Source: Herpetosiphon aurantiacus DSM 785 (GTDB lineage: Bacteria > Chloroflexota > Chloroflexia > Chloroflexales > Herpetosiphonaceae). From it: a stretch of 64,000 nt of DNA. Position numbers and translations under genes: made by a program. Location: positions 5,223,199 to 5,287,198 of the forward strand of contig CP000875.1 of the NCBI GenBank assembly GCA_000018565.1, written 5' to 3'. The notes below the pieces were generated by a model. It made no database searches. It was not told where the DNA came from and saw nothing but the letters and a program-made list of their open reading frames with translations. Positions 1 through 7,414 of the stretch are shown here, one piece after another. Each line of letters starts with the position of its first letter. Positions within the stretch are counted from its first letter, which is position 1.

Positions 1-2
1 TG

Positions 3-707
3 GTTGGGCCAGATGGCACGGAGTATCAAGCCCACGTCGTTGGTCGCGACCCGAGCAGCGATGTGGCGTTGCTGCGCGTGCCCAACGCCAATTTTCCCCC
101 CGCAACTTTGGCCAAAACCGAGCCACGGGTTGGTCAGTTGGCCTTGGCAGTCGGTCGTCCAAGCACGGTACAAGCCAGTTTTGGTATTATTAATGCGATT
201 GGCGGCCCAGTCCCAACCCGCCGTGGCACATTAGCTCAATATTTGCGCACCGATGCCACCCCATATCCAGGCTTCTCGGGGGGCGGCTTGGTCAATGTTA
301 AAGGTGAAGTCGTTGGTTTGTTTACTTCCGGCTTTGCAGGCGGCGAGCCAATTGCAATTCCAGTGGCTGTGCTGACCAGCGTCGCCGATACCTTGCTCAA
401 CCATGGCCGCGTGCGCCGTGGCTTTATCGGGATTGCCAGCCAAACTGTCAATTTGCCCGATAACCAACGCGCTGGCCGCAACCAAGCGACTGGTCTGTTG
501 GTGATTAGCGTCGAAGCCGATAGCCCAGCTCAACACGCTGGCTTGTTGGTTGGCGATATTTTGGTGGGCTTAGATGGCCATGAATTGGGTGAACCACGCG
601 ATTTGCAAATGCTCTTGGCAAGCGATCGAGCGGGCAAGACTGTAACGCTTGATGTGCTACGAGCTGGCCAATTGCAAAACCTGAGCATCACAATTGGAGC
701 AAAATAG
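3..707 (+). CDS. HtrA/DegP-like serine protease, 3' part (5' end outside window)
   Basis: The reading frame is open from the window edge, so the true start lies upstream; 234 codons are visible. The piece begins within the trypsin-like domain. DVALLRV holds the presumed catalytic Asp, and PGFSGGGLV (Ser codon 276-278) is the nucleophile loop in the usual GxSGG form. A PDZ domain follows (about the last 90 residues, with GLLVISVEADSPAQHAGLLVGD and a typical carboxylate loop). HtrA proteins act outside the cytoplasm and degrade or refold damaged proteins, with the PDZ domain sensing exposed C termini. Any signal peptide or membrane anchor and the catalytic His would be upstream of the window. 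The next gene starts 3 bases after the stop, so the two are probably co-transcribed. Confidence 0.9.
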   Translation, partial: VGPDGTEYQAHVVGRDPSSDVALLRVPNANFPPATLAKTEPRVGQLALAVGRPSTVQASFGIINAIGGPVPTRRGTLAQYLRTDATPYPGFSGGGLVNVKGEVVGLFTSGFAGGEPIAIPVAVLTSVADTLLNHGRVRRGFIGIASQTVNLPDNQRAGRNQATGLLVISVEADSPAQHAGLLVGDILVGLDGHELGEPRDLQMLLASDRAGKTVTLDVLRAGQLQNLSITIGAK

Positions 708-710
708 CCC

Positions 711-1310
711 TTGAGCGAAGCAGGATTAAAACTCATGTTGATTGGCGGAACGACGCTGACTCGCGCGGGTATGCGCAGTGTGTTGGCCGAGTACGAGGCC
801 GAAATTGTGGCAGCAGCCTCAAGCATCGAGCCATTAATCGAACAATTGGGAGTTGTCGATGTAGTGATTTTGCTCGATGATCAAGCGCTGCCCTTGCTTT
901 TGCAGCAAACCAACGATCAACCTGCGATTTTACTGATTAGCCAAGAATTACCACACCCCATGCCACAGCAACGGGCATGGGGTGTGGTTTCAACCGATGC
1001 TTACCCTCAAGAAATTTGGGCCAGTTTGCAAGCGCTCCAGCTTGGTTTATGTGTGCTATCGCCAAGTATTTTGGCCCAAATTCACAGCCCACCCCAGCCA
1101 GAACCCTTGGATAATCAACTGAGCGAGCGTGAACATGAAGTGCTGCAACTGCTAGCCGAGGGCTTGACCAATCGCCAAATCGCCCAGCGCTTAATCATCA
1201 GCGAGCATACCGTGAAATTTCATGTTTCAGCGTTGCTCGGCAAGTTGGATGTTAGCTCGCGGACTGAAGCGATTCGGGTTGGCGCTCAACGCGGCTTAAT
1301 TATTTGGTAG
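711..1310 (+). CDS. LuxR/NarL-type regulator with a degenerate receiver domain
   Basis: The C-terminal ~65 residues form a clear LuxR helix-turn-helix (LSEREHEVLQLLAEGLTNRQIA, then SEHTVKFHVSALLGKL). The N-terminal ~115 residues follow the pattern of a receiver, but the acidic pair after strand 1 is replaced by GG (LMLIGGTTLTRAG) and the Lys motif is not recognisable; VVILLDD could be a vestige of the phospho-acceptor strand. It may therefore work without phosphorylation. Start: TTG at 711 preserves strand 1; ATG at 735 has a better-spaced AGGA but cuts into that strand. It follows the HtrA-type gene by 3 bases, suggesting a role in controlling an envelope stress response. The 3' end overlaps the convergent rsmA by 11 bases. 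A 14-bp perfect inverted repeat lies inside the gene at 951-987. Confidence 0.85.
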   Translation: MSEAGLKLMLIGGTTLTRAGMRSVLAEYEAEIVAAASSIEPLIEQLGVVDVVILLDDQALPLLLQQTNDQPAILLISQELPHPMPQQRAWGVVSTDAYPQEIWASLQALQLGLCVLSPSILAQIHSPPQPEPLDNQLSEREHEVLQLLAEGLTNRQIAQRLIISEHTVKFHVSALLGKLDVSSRTEAIRVGAQRGLIIW

Positions 1311-2166
1311 CAAGGCCCAGCGTTTCAGTTAATCTGGCCCATTGCTCCAAGGTCAGCACCTCGGCTCGCAAATTAGGGTCAATTTCGGCCTGAACAATTG
1401 CCGCCAGCACTTGCTCCTTGCCAAAGCCTTGACCAGCCAAACCACCAGCCAACGAATTGATCAGCTTTTTACGGGCTTGGCTAAACCCTGCGCGAATCAC
1501 CTTAAACAAAGCTTTGGGTGCAGTCGGCACAGCGTTGGTAGCACGGCGGCGCATCAGCACTAACGCCGAATCGACAGCCGGCGCGGGCAAGAACGAAGCG
1601 GCTGGCACCCGCGCAATAATTTCAGCAGTAGCATAGAGTTGCACACTATGCGCCAAAATACTCAGATCGCCTGGTTTAGCCGTAATGCGATCGGCAACTT
1701 CCCACTGCATCAACACCATCATCAAGCTAGGCGGGCTATCGCCTTCAAGAAAATGGCGCAACAAGGGCGACGTAATCGCATAGGGAATATTTGCCACCAA
1801 TTTATAAGATGTATCGGCGGGCAAACCAGCCGCCGCCAACATCGCGCTAGGAGCAATTTCCAGCACATCGCTTTCAACAATCGTCAAAGGGCGCTCGGCA
1901 AATTCGGTGCGCAAGCGTCCAGCCAATCGCGGATCAAGCTCAATGCTAATCACGTGACCAGCGGCATTCAATAATTCCCAAGTCAGCACGCCCAAACCAG
2001 GCCCGACCTCAACCACCACATCATTAGGATTGACTTCAGCATGTTCCAAGGCCAACTTGAGCGGCGTAGGATCGATCAAAAAATTCTGGCCCATGCTTTT
2101 GCTCGGGCGCACCCCGATGCTATTTAAAGCTCCGCGCACCCGCGACGGATCGGTATATGGATTCAT
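1300..2166 (-). CDS. rsmA: 16S rRNA (adenine1518/1519-N6)-dimethyltransferase
   Basis: RsmA (KsgA) dimethylates two adjacent adenosines near the 3' end of 16S rRNA late in 30S assembly, using S-adenosylmethionine. The 288 residues match the family length. Visible motifs: QNFLID near the N terminus, the SAM-binding loop VEVGPGLGVLT, the acidic SIELD, and the catalytic motif NIPYAITSPLL. The C-terminal helical domain (RAGFSQARKKLINSL) binds the ribosome. The ATG at 2166 has a weak purine stretch upstream. The gene converges on the LuxR-type gene with an 11-base overlap of the 3' ends, so the two transcripts are antisense to each other there. Confidence 0.95.
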   Translation of the reverse strand: MNPYTDPSRVRGALNSIGVRPSKSMGQNFLIDPTPLKLALEHAEVNPNDVVVEVGPGLGVLTWELLNAAGHVISIELDPRLAGRLRTEFAERPLTIVESDVLEIAPSAMLAAAGLPADTSYKLVANIPYAITSPLLRHFLEGDSPPSLMMVLMQWEVADRITAKPGDLSILAHSVQLYATAEIIARVPAASFLPAPAVDSALVLMRRRATNAVPTAPKALFKVIRAGFSQARKKLINSLAGGLAGQGFGKEQVLAAIVQAEIDPNLRAEVLTLEQWARLTETLGLATK

Positions 2167-2220
2167 TATTACTCCTTAATTAGAGTAGTAGTATACCTGT
2201 TTCTTGTTGGATGTAACATG

Positions 2221-2330
2221 CCCTCACCCCCACCCCTCTCCCACTGCGGCGGGCGAGGGGCATTCCAAACTTCATGATTAAGGAATTCCCCCTCGCCTCG
2301 CGGGCGGGAGAGGTGGCTAGGGGGTGAGGG
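2221..2330. repeat. Repeat family A, core only (copy A1)
   Basis: C-rich and G-rich halves (starting CCCTCACCCC, ending GGGGTGAGGG) face each other as an imperfect inverted repeat, with GCCTCGCGGGCGGG and GCGGCGGGCGAGGGG inner segments. The same arrangement recurs near 26.7, 59.5 and 63.7 kb. Unlike those copies, this one lacks the outer AATGGTT/AACCATT ends. Confidence 0.8.
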
Positions 2331-2339
2331 AACTAACCT

Positions 2340-2379
2340 AAAAAAACAAAAACACCAGCCTGCAACGCAGAGCCAGTGT
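2340..2379 (-). terminator. Intrinsic terminator of the 2403-2900 gene
   Basis: On the minus strand an ACACTGGC/GCTGGTGT stem, extended by an inner CTGC/GCAG stem, is followed by a run of T residues interrupted by one G. It lies 24 bases after the stop codon. Confidence 0.85.
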
Positions 2380-2402
2380 TTAATTGTTACCAACTGAGCG
2401 AA

Positions 2403-2900
2403 TTACTTGCGTTTCTTGGAGCGGCGTGCTTCACGACGGCCAGTGGTTGCAATTGGCTTGGGTTCGCGGGGTGCAGCAGGTTCGCTTGCGACACCATCAG
2501 CACTAGCCTTGGCATTGCTACCGGCAGCAGCAGCGCGGCTCTTAGCATAATTGGATTTAACTTTGCCAGTTTGCGAAACCAAGGCAGGCAAGGTTGAACG
2601 AGCATATTGCCATGAATACAGCCCGAAACCAATCAATGCGACAAATAAAACATAGCCCCACAAGCGCCACTCAACTACGTCGATCTTCAGCCAACGCGCC
2701 AGAAACTGCACGATCCCAATCCCGGCGATGATCAACAGGCCGTTGCTGGTGCGCTTGCGAAACGCCAAACGCGCCGGATTTTTGGGTGGCAGCGAGCGCA
2801 GCCAAAAAATTGCACCCACTAAAACCGCAATCCAAATAACCAACAAACCTGCTACCCACGAAGGGAAAAGAATCTGAGGATCGTTTTGTGTAAAGTACAC
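2403..2900 (-). CDS. Small membrane protein with a basic tail, function unknown
   Basis: The 165-residue protein has an N-terminal hydrophobic segment (WVAGLLVIWIAVLVGAIFW) and two more near the middle (LLIIAGIGIVQFLA and VLFVALIGFGLYSW), then a soluble Ala/Pro/Lys tail ending in RREARRSKKRK. No family was recognised. The start is set at GTG 2900 because AGGAGG lies 7 bases upstream and because a near-consensus promoter has its -10 box at 2946-2951. An upstream in-frame ATG at 2933 would sit at or before the expected transcription start and has no ribosome site. The gene is divergent from the STAS gene and has its own terminator, so it is monocistronic. Confidence 0.75.
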   Translation of the reverse strand: MYFTQNDPQILFPSWVAGLLVIWIAVLVGAIFWLRSLPPKNPARLAFRKRTSNGLLIIAGIGIVQFLARWLKIDVVEWRLWGYVLFVALIGFGLYSWQYARSTLPALVSQTGKVKSNYAKSRAAAAGSNAKASADGVASEPAAPREPKPIATTGRREARRSKKRK

Positions 2901-2945
2901 CGAGCAGCCTCCTGCGAAGAAGTGAAGTTGCATTAAGCGCTAAGC

Positions 2946-2974
2946 ATTATAAAGCCCGCTGAAAAAAGCGTCAA
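2946..2974 (-). promoter_or_regulatory. Sigma-70-like promoter for the 2403-2900 gene
   Basis: TTGACG (2969-2974), 17-base spacer, TATAAT (2946-2951). This is nearly perfect consensus and rules out the ATG at 2933 as the main start of the downstream gene. Confidence 0.85.
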
Positions 2975-3018
2975 TGTGCCATTAACAAGCCCAAAAACGC
3001 TATTTAATCGCATCCCTC

Positions 3019-3047
3019 TGTGCTTGGCTAGCGCTTCAGTGTATAAT
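3019..3047 (+). promoter_or_regulatory. Probable promoter for the STAS gene
   Basis: The TATAAT at 3042-3047 is perfect, but the -35 position (TGTGCT) is poor. The leader would be about 45 bases, with an AGGGAG ribosome site before ATG 3098. It faces the divergent promoter at 2946-2974. Confidence 0.55.
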
Positions 3048-3097
3048 ACCGCTTGTTTCCTGCTGTCTTTTGAACGACAACTATAGGGAGATTTCGT

Positions 3098-3439
3098 ATG
3101 GCTGAACTGATCCAAGAAACCAATGGTAAGGTCTTGATCGTGCGTTTGCCTGCTCGCATGGACGCTGCGGCTGTTCGTGAGCTCGAAGAACCATTTGCTC
3201 AATCGATTGCTGATCACAATGGGCCTGTATTGGTCGATGTAAGCAAAGTCGATTTTGCGGCAAGCTTGGCCTTGCGCATGCTCATGATGAATTTGAAAGA
3301 TCAGCAAAATCGCGGGCAAAATTTGATGCTGTTTGGCTTGCAAACCCAAATTGCTGAGGTTTTCCGCAAAACCCGTTTCGATACGCTGTTTACAATTGCC
3401 GACGACGAAGCCAGCGGCATTGAGCAACTGAGCGCCTAA
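3098..3439 (+). CDS. STAS-domain anti-sigma factor antagonist
   Basis: The 113-residue protein is a single STAS domain of the SpoIIAA/RsbV type. Its pattern is beta strands, then PVLVDVSKVDFAASLALRMLMMNLKD, matching the conserved loop in which a Ser or Thr is phosphorylated by a partner kinase. Here that position reads DFAASLALRML: the Ser is present, offset by Ala. Such proteins bind and neutralise anti-sigma factors, or act as scaffolds in partner-switching cascades. No kinase or anti-sigma gene is adjacent. The ATG at 3098 has AGGGAG 8 bases upstream. A promoter precedes it and a terminator follows, so the gene is a single unit. Confidence 0.85.
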   Translation: MAELIQETNGKVLIVRLPARMDAAAVRELEEPFAQSIADHNGPVLVDVSKVDFAASLALRMLMMNLKDQQNRGQNLMLFGLQTQIAEVFRKTRFDTLFTIADDEASGIEQLSA

Positions 3440-3463
3440 GTCGCTTGTTCATCGCCCTCAATT

Positions 3464-3496
3464 AAGCACTGAGCTAGCTGGCTTGGTGCTTTTTGC
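3464..3496 (+). terminator. Intrinsic terminator of the STAS gene
   Basis: An 11-bp stem (AAGCACTGAGC with GCTTGGTGCTT, two G-T pairs) encloses a 6-base loop and is followed by TTTT, 25 bases after the stop codon. Confidence 0.8.
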
Positions 3497-3538
3497 TGTT
3501 CAGGCCATTCATTTTTGTTAACGATTATCGAGCATCAT

Positions 3539-5515
3539 ATGCCTAAACATCCCACTCGCAGCCTCAGTTTTGGCCTTTTGATCATCGCGCTGGGCTTACG
3601 CTTCTTCCGCCTGAGCAGCCAAAGTTTATGGCTCGATGAAGGCGGTACCTGGAGCGAGGCTACTGGCCGTTCGTGGCTCAGTTTATTCGGCGATCTGTTT
3701 AGCCCACGCCAAAGCTACCCACTGTATCATTTGCTGATGAAGGCTTGGACGAGCGTGTTTGGCGATAGCGAGCTGGCCTTGCGTGCGCCTTCGGCGCTTG
3801 CTGGGACGCTGGCGGTGGTGTTGCTGTATCATTTGGCATGGCGTTTGAGCACACCCACAGTGGCTTGGGTTGCGGCTGGCTTGTTGGCGATCAATCCGTT
3901 TGGTTTGTGGCAAAGCCAAGATGCCAAAGTCTATAGCATGTTGATGGCGGCGGTGCTTTGGTCGAATCGAGTATTGCTCGATCTGCTTGATCAAACAAAA
4001 CCGAAGCAGGTTTGGCTGTGGTTTGCCAGTGTGGTGCTCTGCCTAAGTTTGCATCGTTTGGCCTTGTTGCAAGTGCTCGGTCAAGTGTTGGTATTGGCGT
4101 TGCATTTCAGGCAAGCAGCCTGGCGCAAATGGCTTTGGCTTGGGTTTGGCTTGCTCAGTCTTGGTTTTGTGGCAGGAATTATGTTTGGCTTGCGCCAAGA
4201 CCCGAATGCACCGCCGATTGGCCGCACGATTGGGGCATTTCAAGCAGCTTGGCTTTTGCTTGGCCGCCTCAGTTTCGACCGTTCGAGCAGCGATTTAACT
4301 TGGCGTTTGTTGCCTGTGGGTTTAGCACTCGCCAGCGGTTTATGGCTGACATGGAGCCATCCACGGCGAAACATTATTTTAAGCTTGTGGCTCTTGCCCA
4401 CGCTGCTCTTTTTGGCGGTATTGGCAGCAGGCTCGCCGCTCTACGAGCCACGCTATCTCAGTTTTAGCTTGCCGCTATTTTGCTTGATTTTGGCCTTAGG
4501 CTTGGCTGGTATTGCTCAACAACGCTGGCTAAGTGCTGGCAGTATCGTGGCGATTACAGGGTTAAGCGCTTGGTTGGTGTTTCAGCAGCCTTATGGCATT
4601 TGGAGCGGCAACGCGGTCAAGGAAGATTATCGTGGGGCCGTCCAAAGTTTGGCTGAGCATGTTGCCCCTGATGATGTGATCATCGTGCAACCTCCCTATA
4701 TTGCAACCTTGTATCAATATTATGCCAGTCGTGTTACACCCGATGCGTTGCCTATTGCGCGTGGGTTTGGGCGCATCGGCGCAATTGGCTATGATCAAGG
4801 CGAGTTTGATAATGATTATGCTGCGTTATTGGCAGGCCAACGCCGTGGCTGGCTGTTGATTGCACCCGAAAATGCCAAAGCGATCGATCCGCCTAACCCG
4901 CAATATCCCCAAGATGATATGGGCAAAGTTGGGATTAATTTTCTGACTGCTGATTTAAATGATAAATGGCGTTGCACCGATTTACCCTATTGGGAATTTA
5001 ATGCATTGCGGATTTTGTGTCAGAGCTTTCCACGGCCAATGCAAGTCGAAAATTTGGCGCTGGTAGGCACATGGCCCATTCCCAAATCGGCGACTGCAAC
5101 CTGGGATAATAGCTTACAACTTGAGGGCTACCAATTTCAAGCTTGGGCTGATGGCTATCAGGCAGGTGGCACATTGCCTGTGCAACTGGCTTGGCGCACC
5201 AACAACGTTTTAGTCAAAGATTATCGTTTATTTATTCATTTAGTGCCAGCGTTGGGTGCACCAGTTGCTGCCCAAGTTGATACGATGCCGCTCAATGGTG
5301 GTTTGCCAACCAGTCGCTGGCAGGCCAATCAAGCGATTCATGATCAAGTTTCTGTGCCCTTGCCCAAAAATCTTGCCAAAGGCCGCTATTTGGTCGTGCT
5401 CGGCTGGTATGATCCAACAATTACCGAGGTTGCGGCTCAGCGCTTGCCCGTGACAGCCAGCACCGCCCAGCATAGGGCCAACTACATCGAATTGGGCACG
5501 GTTGAGATCGAGTAA
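3539..5515 (+). CDS. GT-C family glycosyltransferase (GT39/PMT-like), multipass membrane protein
   Basis: The 658-residue protein has about ten or eleven hydrophobic segments in its first ~360 residues, then a soluble region of ~300. After the first segment it carries SLWLDEGGTW, the first-loop acidic motif of dolichyl/polyprenyl-phosphate-dependent GT-C transferases (ArnT, PMT, GT39/GT83). The motif SQDAKVYSMLMA further on matches the second conserved loop. Such enzymes move a sugar from a lipid-phosphate donor to lipids, glycans or proteins on the outer face of the membrane; the acceptor cannot be told. ATG 3539 (MPKHPTRS) is preferred over an upstream TTG at 3515. The gene stands alone between the STAS terminator and a repeat. 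Confidence 0.8.
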   Translation: MPKHPTRSLSFGLLIIALGLRFFRLSSQSLWLDEGGTWSEATGRSWLSLFGDLFSPRQSYPLYHLLMKAWTSVFGDSELALRAPSALAGTLAVVLLYHLAWRLSTPTVAWVAAGLLAINPFGLWQSQDAKVYSMLMAAVLWSNRVLLDLLDQTKPKQVWLWFASVVLCLSLHRLALLQVLGQVLVLALHFRQAAWRKWLWLGFGLLSLGFVAGIMFGLRQDPNAPPIGRTIGAFQAAWLLLGRLSFDRSSSDLTWRLLPVGLALASGLWLTWSHPRRNIILSLWLLPTLLFLAVLAAGSPLYEPRYLSFSLPLFCLILALGLAGIAQQRWLSAGSIVAITGLSAWLVFQQPYGIWSGNAVKEDYRGAVQSLAEHVAPDDVIIVQPPYIATLYQYYASRVTPDALPIARGFGRIGAIGYDQGEFDNDYAALLAGQRRGWLLIAPENAKAIDPPNPQYPQDDMGKVGINFLTADLNDKWRCTDLPYWEFNALRILCQSFPRPMQVENLALVGTWPIPKSATATWDNSLQLEGYQFQAWADGYQAGGTLPVQLAWRTNNVLVKDYRLFIHLVPALGAPVAAQVDTMPLNGGLPTSRWQANQAIHDQVSVPLPKNLAKGRYLVVLGWYDPTITEVAAQRLPVTASTAQHRANYIELGTVEIE

Positions 5516-5532
5516 TGATTTCAATTGTTTCG

Positions 5533-5596
5533 CCACCCTTCCGTCCCGCCACCGGCGGGAAACGCAGGGGGTTTTCATCCCCCTGCACCCCCTAAA
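5533..5596 (+). repeat. Two-hairpin repeat family B, copy B1
   Basis: A first hairpin (TCCCGCC/GGCGGGA) is followed by a second (GCAGGGGG/CCCCCTGC around TTTTCAT) and ends in CCCCTAAA. Related copies lie at 16864-16925, 17024-17085 and 60904-60967. It sits between the glycosyltransferase gene and the tRNA promoter. Confidence 0.8.
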
Positions 5597-5680
5597 GTTC
5601 AATTTGTGGATTGCCTACACCTCGCAATCAGGCCAAAATAAGGTCTTTGCAATAAATTTTGAGGTAATGGAGAATCCAAT

Positions 5681-5709
5681 TTGCAATTTTGCACCAGCTA
5701 TGCTATACT
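5681..5709 (+). promoter_or_regulatory. Promoter of the tRNA-Leu/tRNA-Gly unit
   Basis: TTGCAA (5681-5686), 17-base spacer, TATACT (5704-5709), ending 12 bases before the first base of tRNA-Leu. Confidence 0.75.
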
Positions 5710-5721
5710 CTCCCTCGCTAC

Positions 5722-5805
5722 GGGGACGTGGCGGAATTGGCAGACGCGCTTGCCTTAGGAGCAAGTGTCCTAGACGTGAGAGTTCGAGTCTCTCCGTCCC
5801 CACCA
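5722..5805 (+). tRNA. tRNA-Leu (anticodon UAG)
   Basis: Acceptor stem GGGGACG pairs with CGTCCCC (5795-5801). The discriminator is A and CCA is encoded at 5803-5805. The anticodon stem CTTGC/GCAAG encloses CTTAGGA, giving UAG, which reads CUA and other CUN Leu codons. A long variable arm is present, as expected for a class II tRNA, and the T arm holds GTTCGAG. Confidence 0.97.
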
Positions 5806-5822
5806 CTCCTCACAACTAAATC

Positions 5823-5898
<76 letters not shown>

Positions 5899-5904
5899 CA
5901 CGAT

Positions 5905-5932
5905 CAGCGCCTTCGGGCGCTGCATTGTTTTA
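5905..5932 (+). terminator. Intrinsic terminator after tRNA-Gly
   Basis: A perfect 7-bp stem CAGCGCC/GGCGCTG closed by a TTCG tetraloop is followed within a few bases by TTGTTTT. Its T-rich tail overlaps the -35 box of the next promoter. Confidence 0.85.
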
Positions 5933-5953
5933 AGCCTCATTCCACCGTATAAT
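5925..5953 (+). promoter_or_regulatory. Promoter of the 5992-8863 operon
   Basis: TTGTTT (5925-5930), 17-base spacer, TATAAT (5948-5953). The -35 box overlaps the tail of the tRNA terminator, so two transcription units are packed end to end. Confidence 0.75.
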
Positions 5954-5991
5954 ATCCCCAGAATTGCTCTGCTAGTTTGAGGAAAACGCCC

Positions 5992-6213
5992 ATGAAATTT
6001 GTGTTTGGCTTGGTTCTCGGCATTGGTGCTGGCTTGGCAGTTGCCTATGTGCTCAACAACCGCGACGAAGAAGAAGGTGCACTTGGTTCGCTGCAAGTTA
6101 GCGTCAAAGGCGCAATCGATTCGGCCAAGGCGGCGATTGCTCAACGTGAAAAAGAATTATGGACTGAATTCCACGAACGTGTGCCCGCCCCTGATCAAAC
6201 GACGATTGCCTAG
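5992..6213 (+). CDS. Small YtxH-like membrane protein
   Basis: The 73-residue protein has one N-terminal hydrophobic segment (FVFGLVLGIGAGLAVAYVL) with a glycine-rich face, then a charged, probably helical tail (NNRDEEEG, then AKAAIAQREKELWTEF). This resembles the YtxH / gas-vesicle-like small protein group, whose function is poorly known. ATG 5992 is chosen because GAGG lies 9 bases upstream. It is the first gene of an operon with the CinA homologue 11 bases downstream. Confidence 0.7.
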   Translation: MKFVFGLVLGIGAGLAVAYVLNNRDEEEGALGSLQVSVKGAIDSAKAAIAQREKELWTEFHERVPAPDQTTIA

Positions 6214-6224
6214 CGAGTAGCACA

Positions 6225-7403
6225 ATGCAAGCTGAATTAATTGCCATCGGCACTGAACTGACCCTTGGCACAACCGTCGATACCAATAGCGCTTGGCTGG
6301 CTCGGACTTTGGCCACGGTTGGGGTCGAGGTGCAACGCGTAACCTTGGTCGCCGACGATATTGGCGCAATCACCGAGGTGATCGCGGCGGCCTGGCAACG
6401 CAGCCCATTGGTGCTATGCACAGGCGGGCTTGGCCCAACTGCCGATGATCTGACGCGCGAAGCCGTGGCCCAGGCAACCCAGCGCCCCTTGGAATTCCAC
6501 CAAGATCTGTTTGATGGGATCGCCGCTCGCTTTCGTTCGTTTGGTCGCACGATGAGCGAGAGCAACCGCCAGCAAGCCTTTGTGCCGATGGGCGCTCGAC
6601 CAGTGCCCAATGCGCGTGGCACAGCACCCTCATTCATCATCGACGAAGGCTCACGAGCCTTGATGGTGTTTCCAGGTGTGCCCAGCGAGATGAAATTTTT
6701 GGTCGAAACTGAGTTACTGCCATTTTTGCGCAACGAGCGCGGGCTAAAATCAGTCTTGTTGGTGCGTTCGATTTGGCTCAGCGGCACAAGTGAGGCCGAG
6801 GCTGGCGAAATCATTGCTGATCTGATGCAAGCTTCTTATCCAACGGTGGGAATTTCGGCCAAAGCCGCCCAATACGAAGTGCGAATCTCGGCCCAAGGTG
6901 AAGATCCAGCCCAAGTTGAGGCTGATATCGAGGCTTGCGCGGCGGAAGTTGAACGGCGGCTTGAGCGCTTTTTGATGGATCGTGATGGCTTGGCAGCGCA
7001 TGTACTGCGGCGTTTGACCAATCGCTCCGCCAGCGTGGCAATTTATGAAGGCTTACGCGGCGCACCAATCTTCAATGCATTGCGTTCAGCCAAACCAGAT
7101 TTAGTGCAAGCCTTGCGTGGCGTGACGATTCATCCCCTCGATCAAGCGGTTGATCGCGAGGCTGCTGAATCGTTGGCAATTGCTGGGGCCAACACTGTGC
7201 GCAACAATTGGCAGGCCAGCTATGGAATTGCCGCCGTGCCAGCCCAAGTTGGAGCCGATGGCTTTACCGATGTCTGCATTGTCTTGGTTGGCAAAGATTT
7301 GCAACGCAGCTTCACCCGTCGCGTCGAGTTGAAAAGTGACGATGCCTTGGGCTTTATCGCCACTGCCGCGCTTGACTTGATTCGGCGCAGTCTGGAAGCA
7401 TAG
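6225..7403 (+). CDS. cinA: CinA family protein with a degenerate C-terminal domain
   Basis: CinA has an N-terminal MoaB/MogA-like domain (ADP-ribose or CoA pyrophosphatase activity in studied members) and a C-terminal nicotinamide-mononucleotide amidohydrolase domain, both used in pyridine nucleotide salvage. The N-terminal domain (1-~170) is well kept: ELIAIGTELTLG, DTNSAWLA, LCTGGLGPTADDLT, FPGVPSEM. In the C-terminal half the region expected to read AESCTGG is IYEGLRGAP (residues 273-281), so the catalytic Ser/Thr loop is missing and amidase activity is unlikely. Length 392 is a little short of the usual ~415. It is second in an operon with the small membrane protein 11 bases upstream. Confidence 0.85.
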   Translation: MQAELIAIGTELTLGTTVDTNSAWLARTLATVGVEVQRVTLVADDIGAITEVIAAAWQRSPLVLCTGGLGPTADDLTREAVAQATQRPLEFHQDLFDGIAARFRSFGRTMSESNRQQAFVPMGARPVPNARGTAPSFIIDEGSRALMVFPGVPSEMKFLVETELLPFLRNERGLKSVLLVRSIWLSGTSEAEAGEIIADLMQASYPTVGISAKAAQYEVRISAQGEDPAQVEADIEACAAEVERRLERFLMDRDGLAAHVLRRLTNRSASVAIYEGLRGAPIFNALRSAKPDLVQALRGVTIHPLDQAVDREAAESLAIAGANTVRNNWQASYGIAAVPAQVGADGFTDVCIVLVGKDLQRSFTRRVELKSDDALGFIATAALDLIRRSLEA

Positions 7404-7414
7404 AGGAAACAAAC

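Noticed and set aside
2169-2393. Short frames in the repeat upstream of rsmA
   Set aside because: The translation consists of low-complexity Pro/Arg/Ser from the family A repeat.
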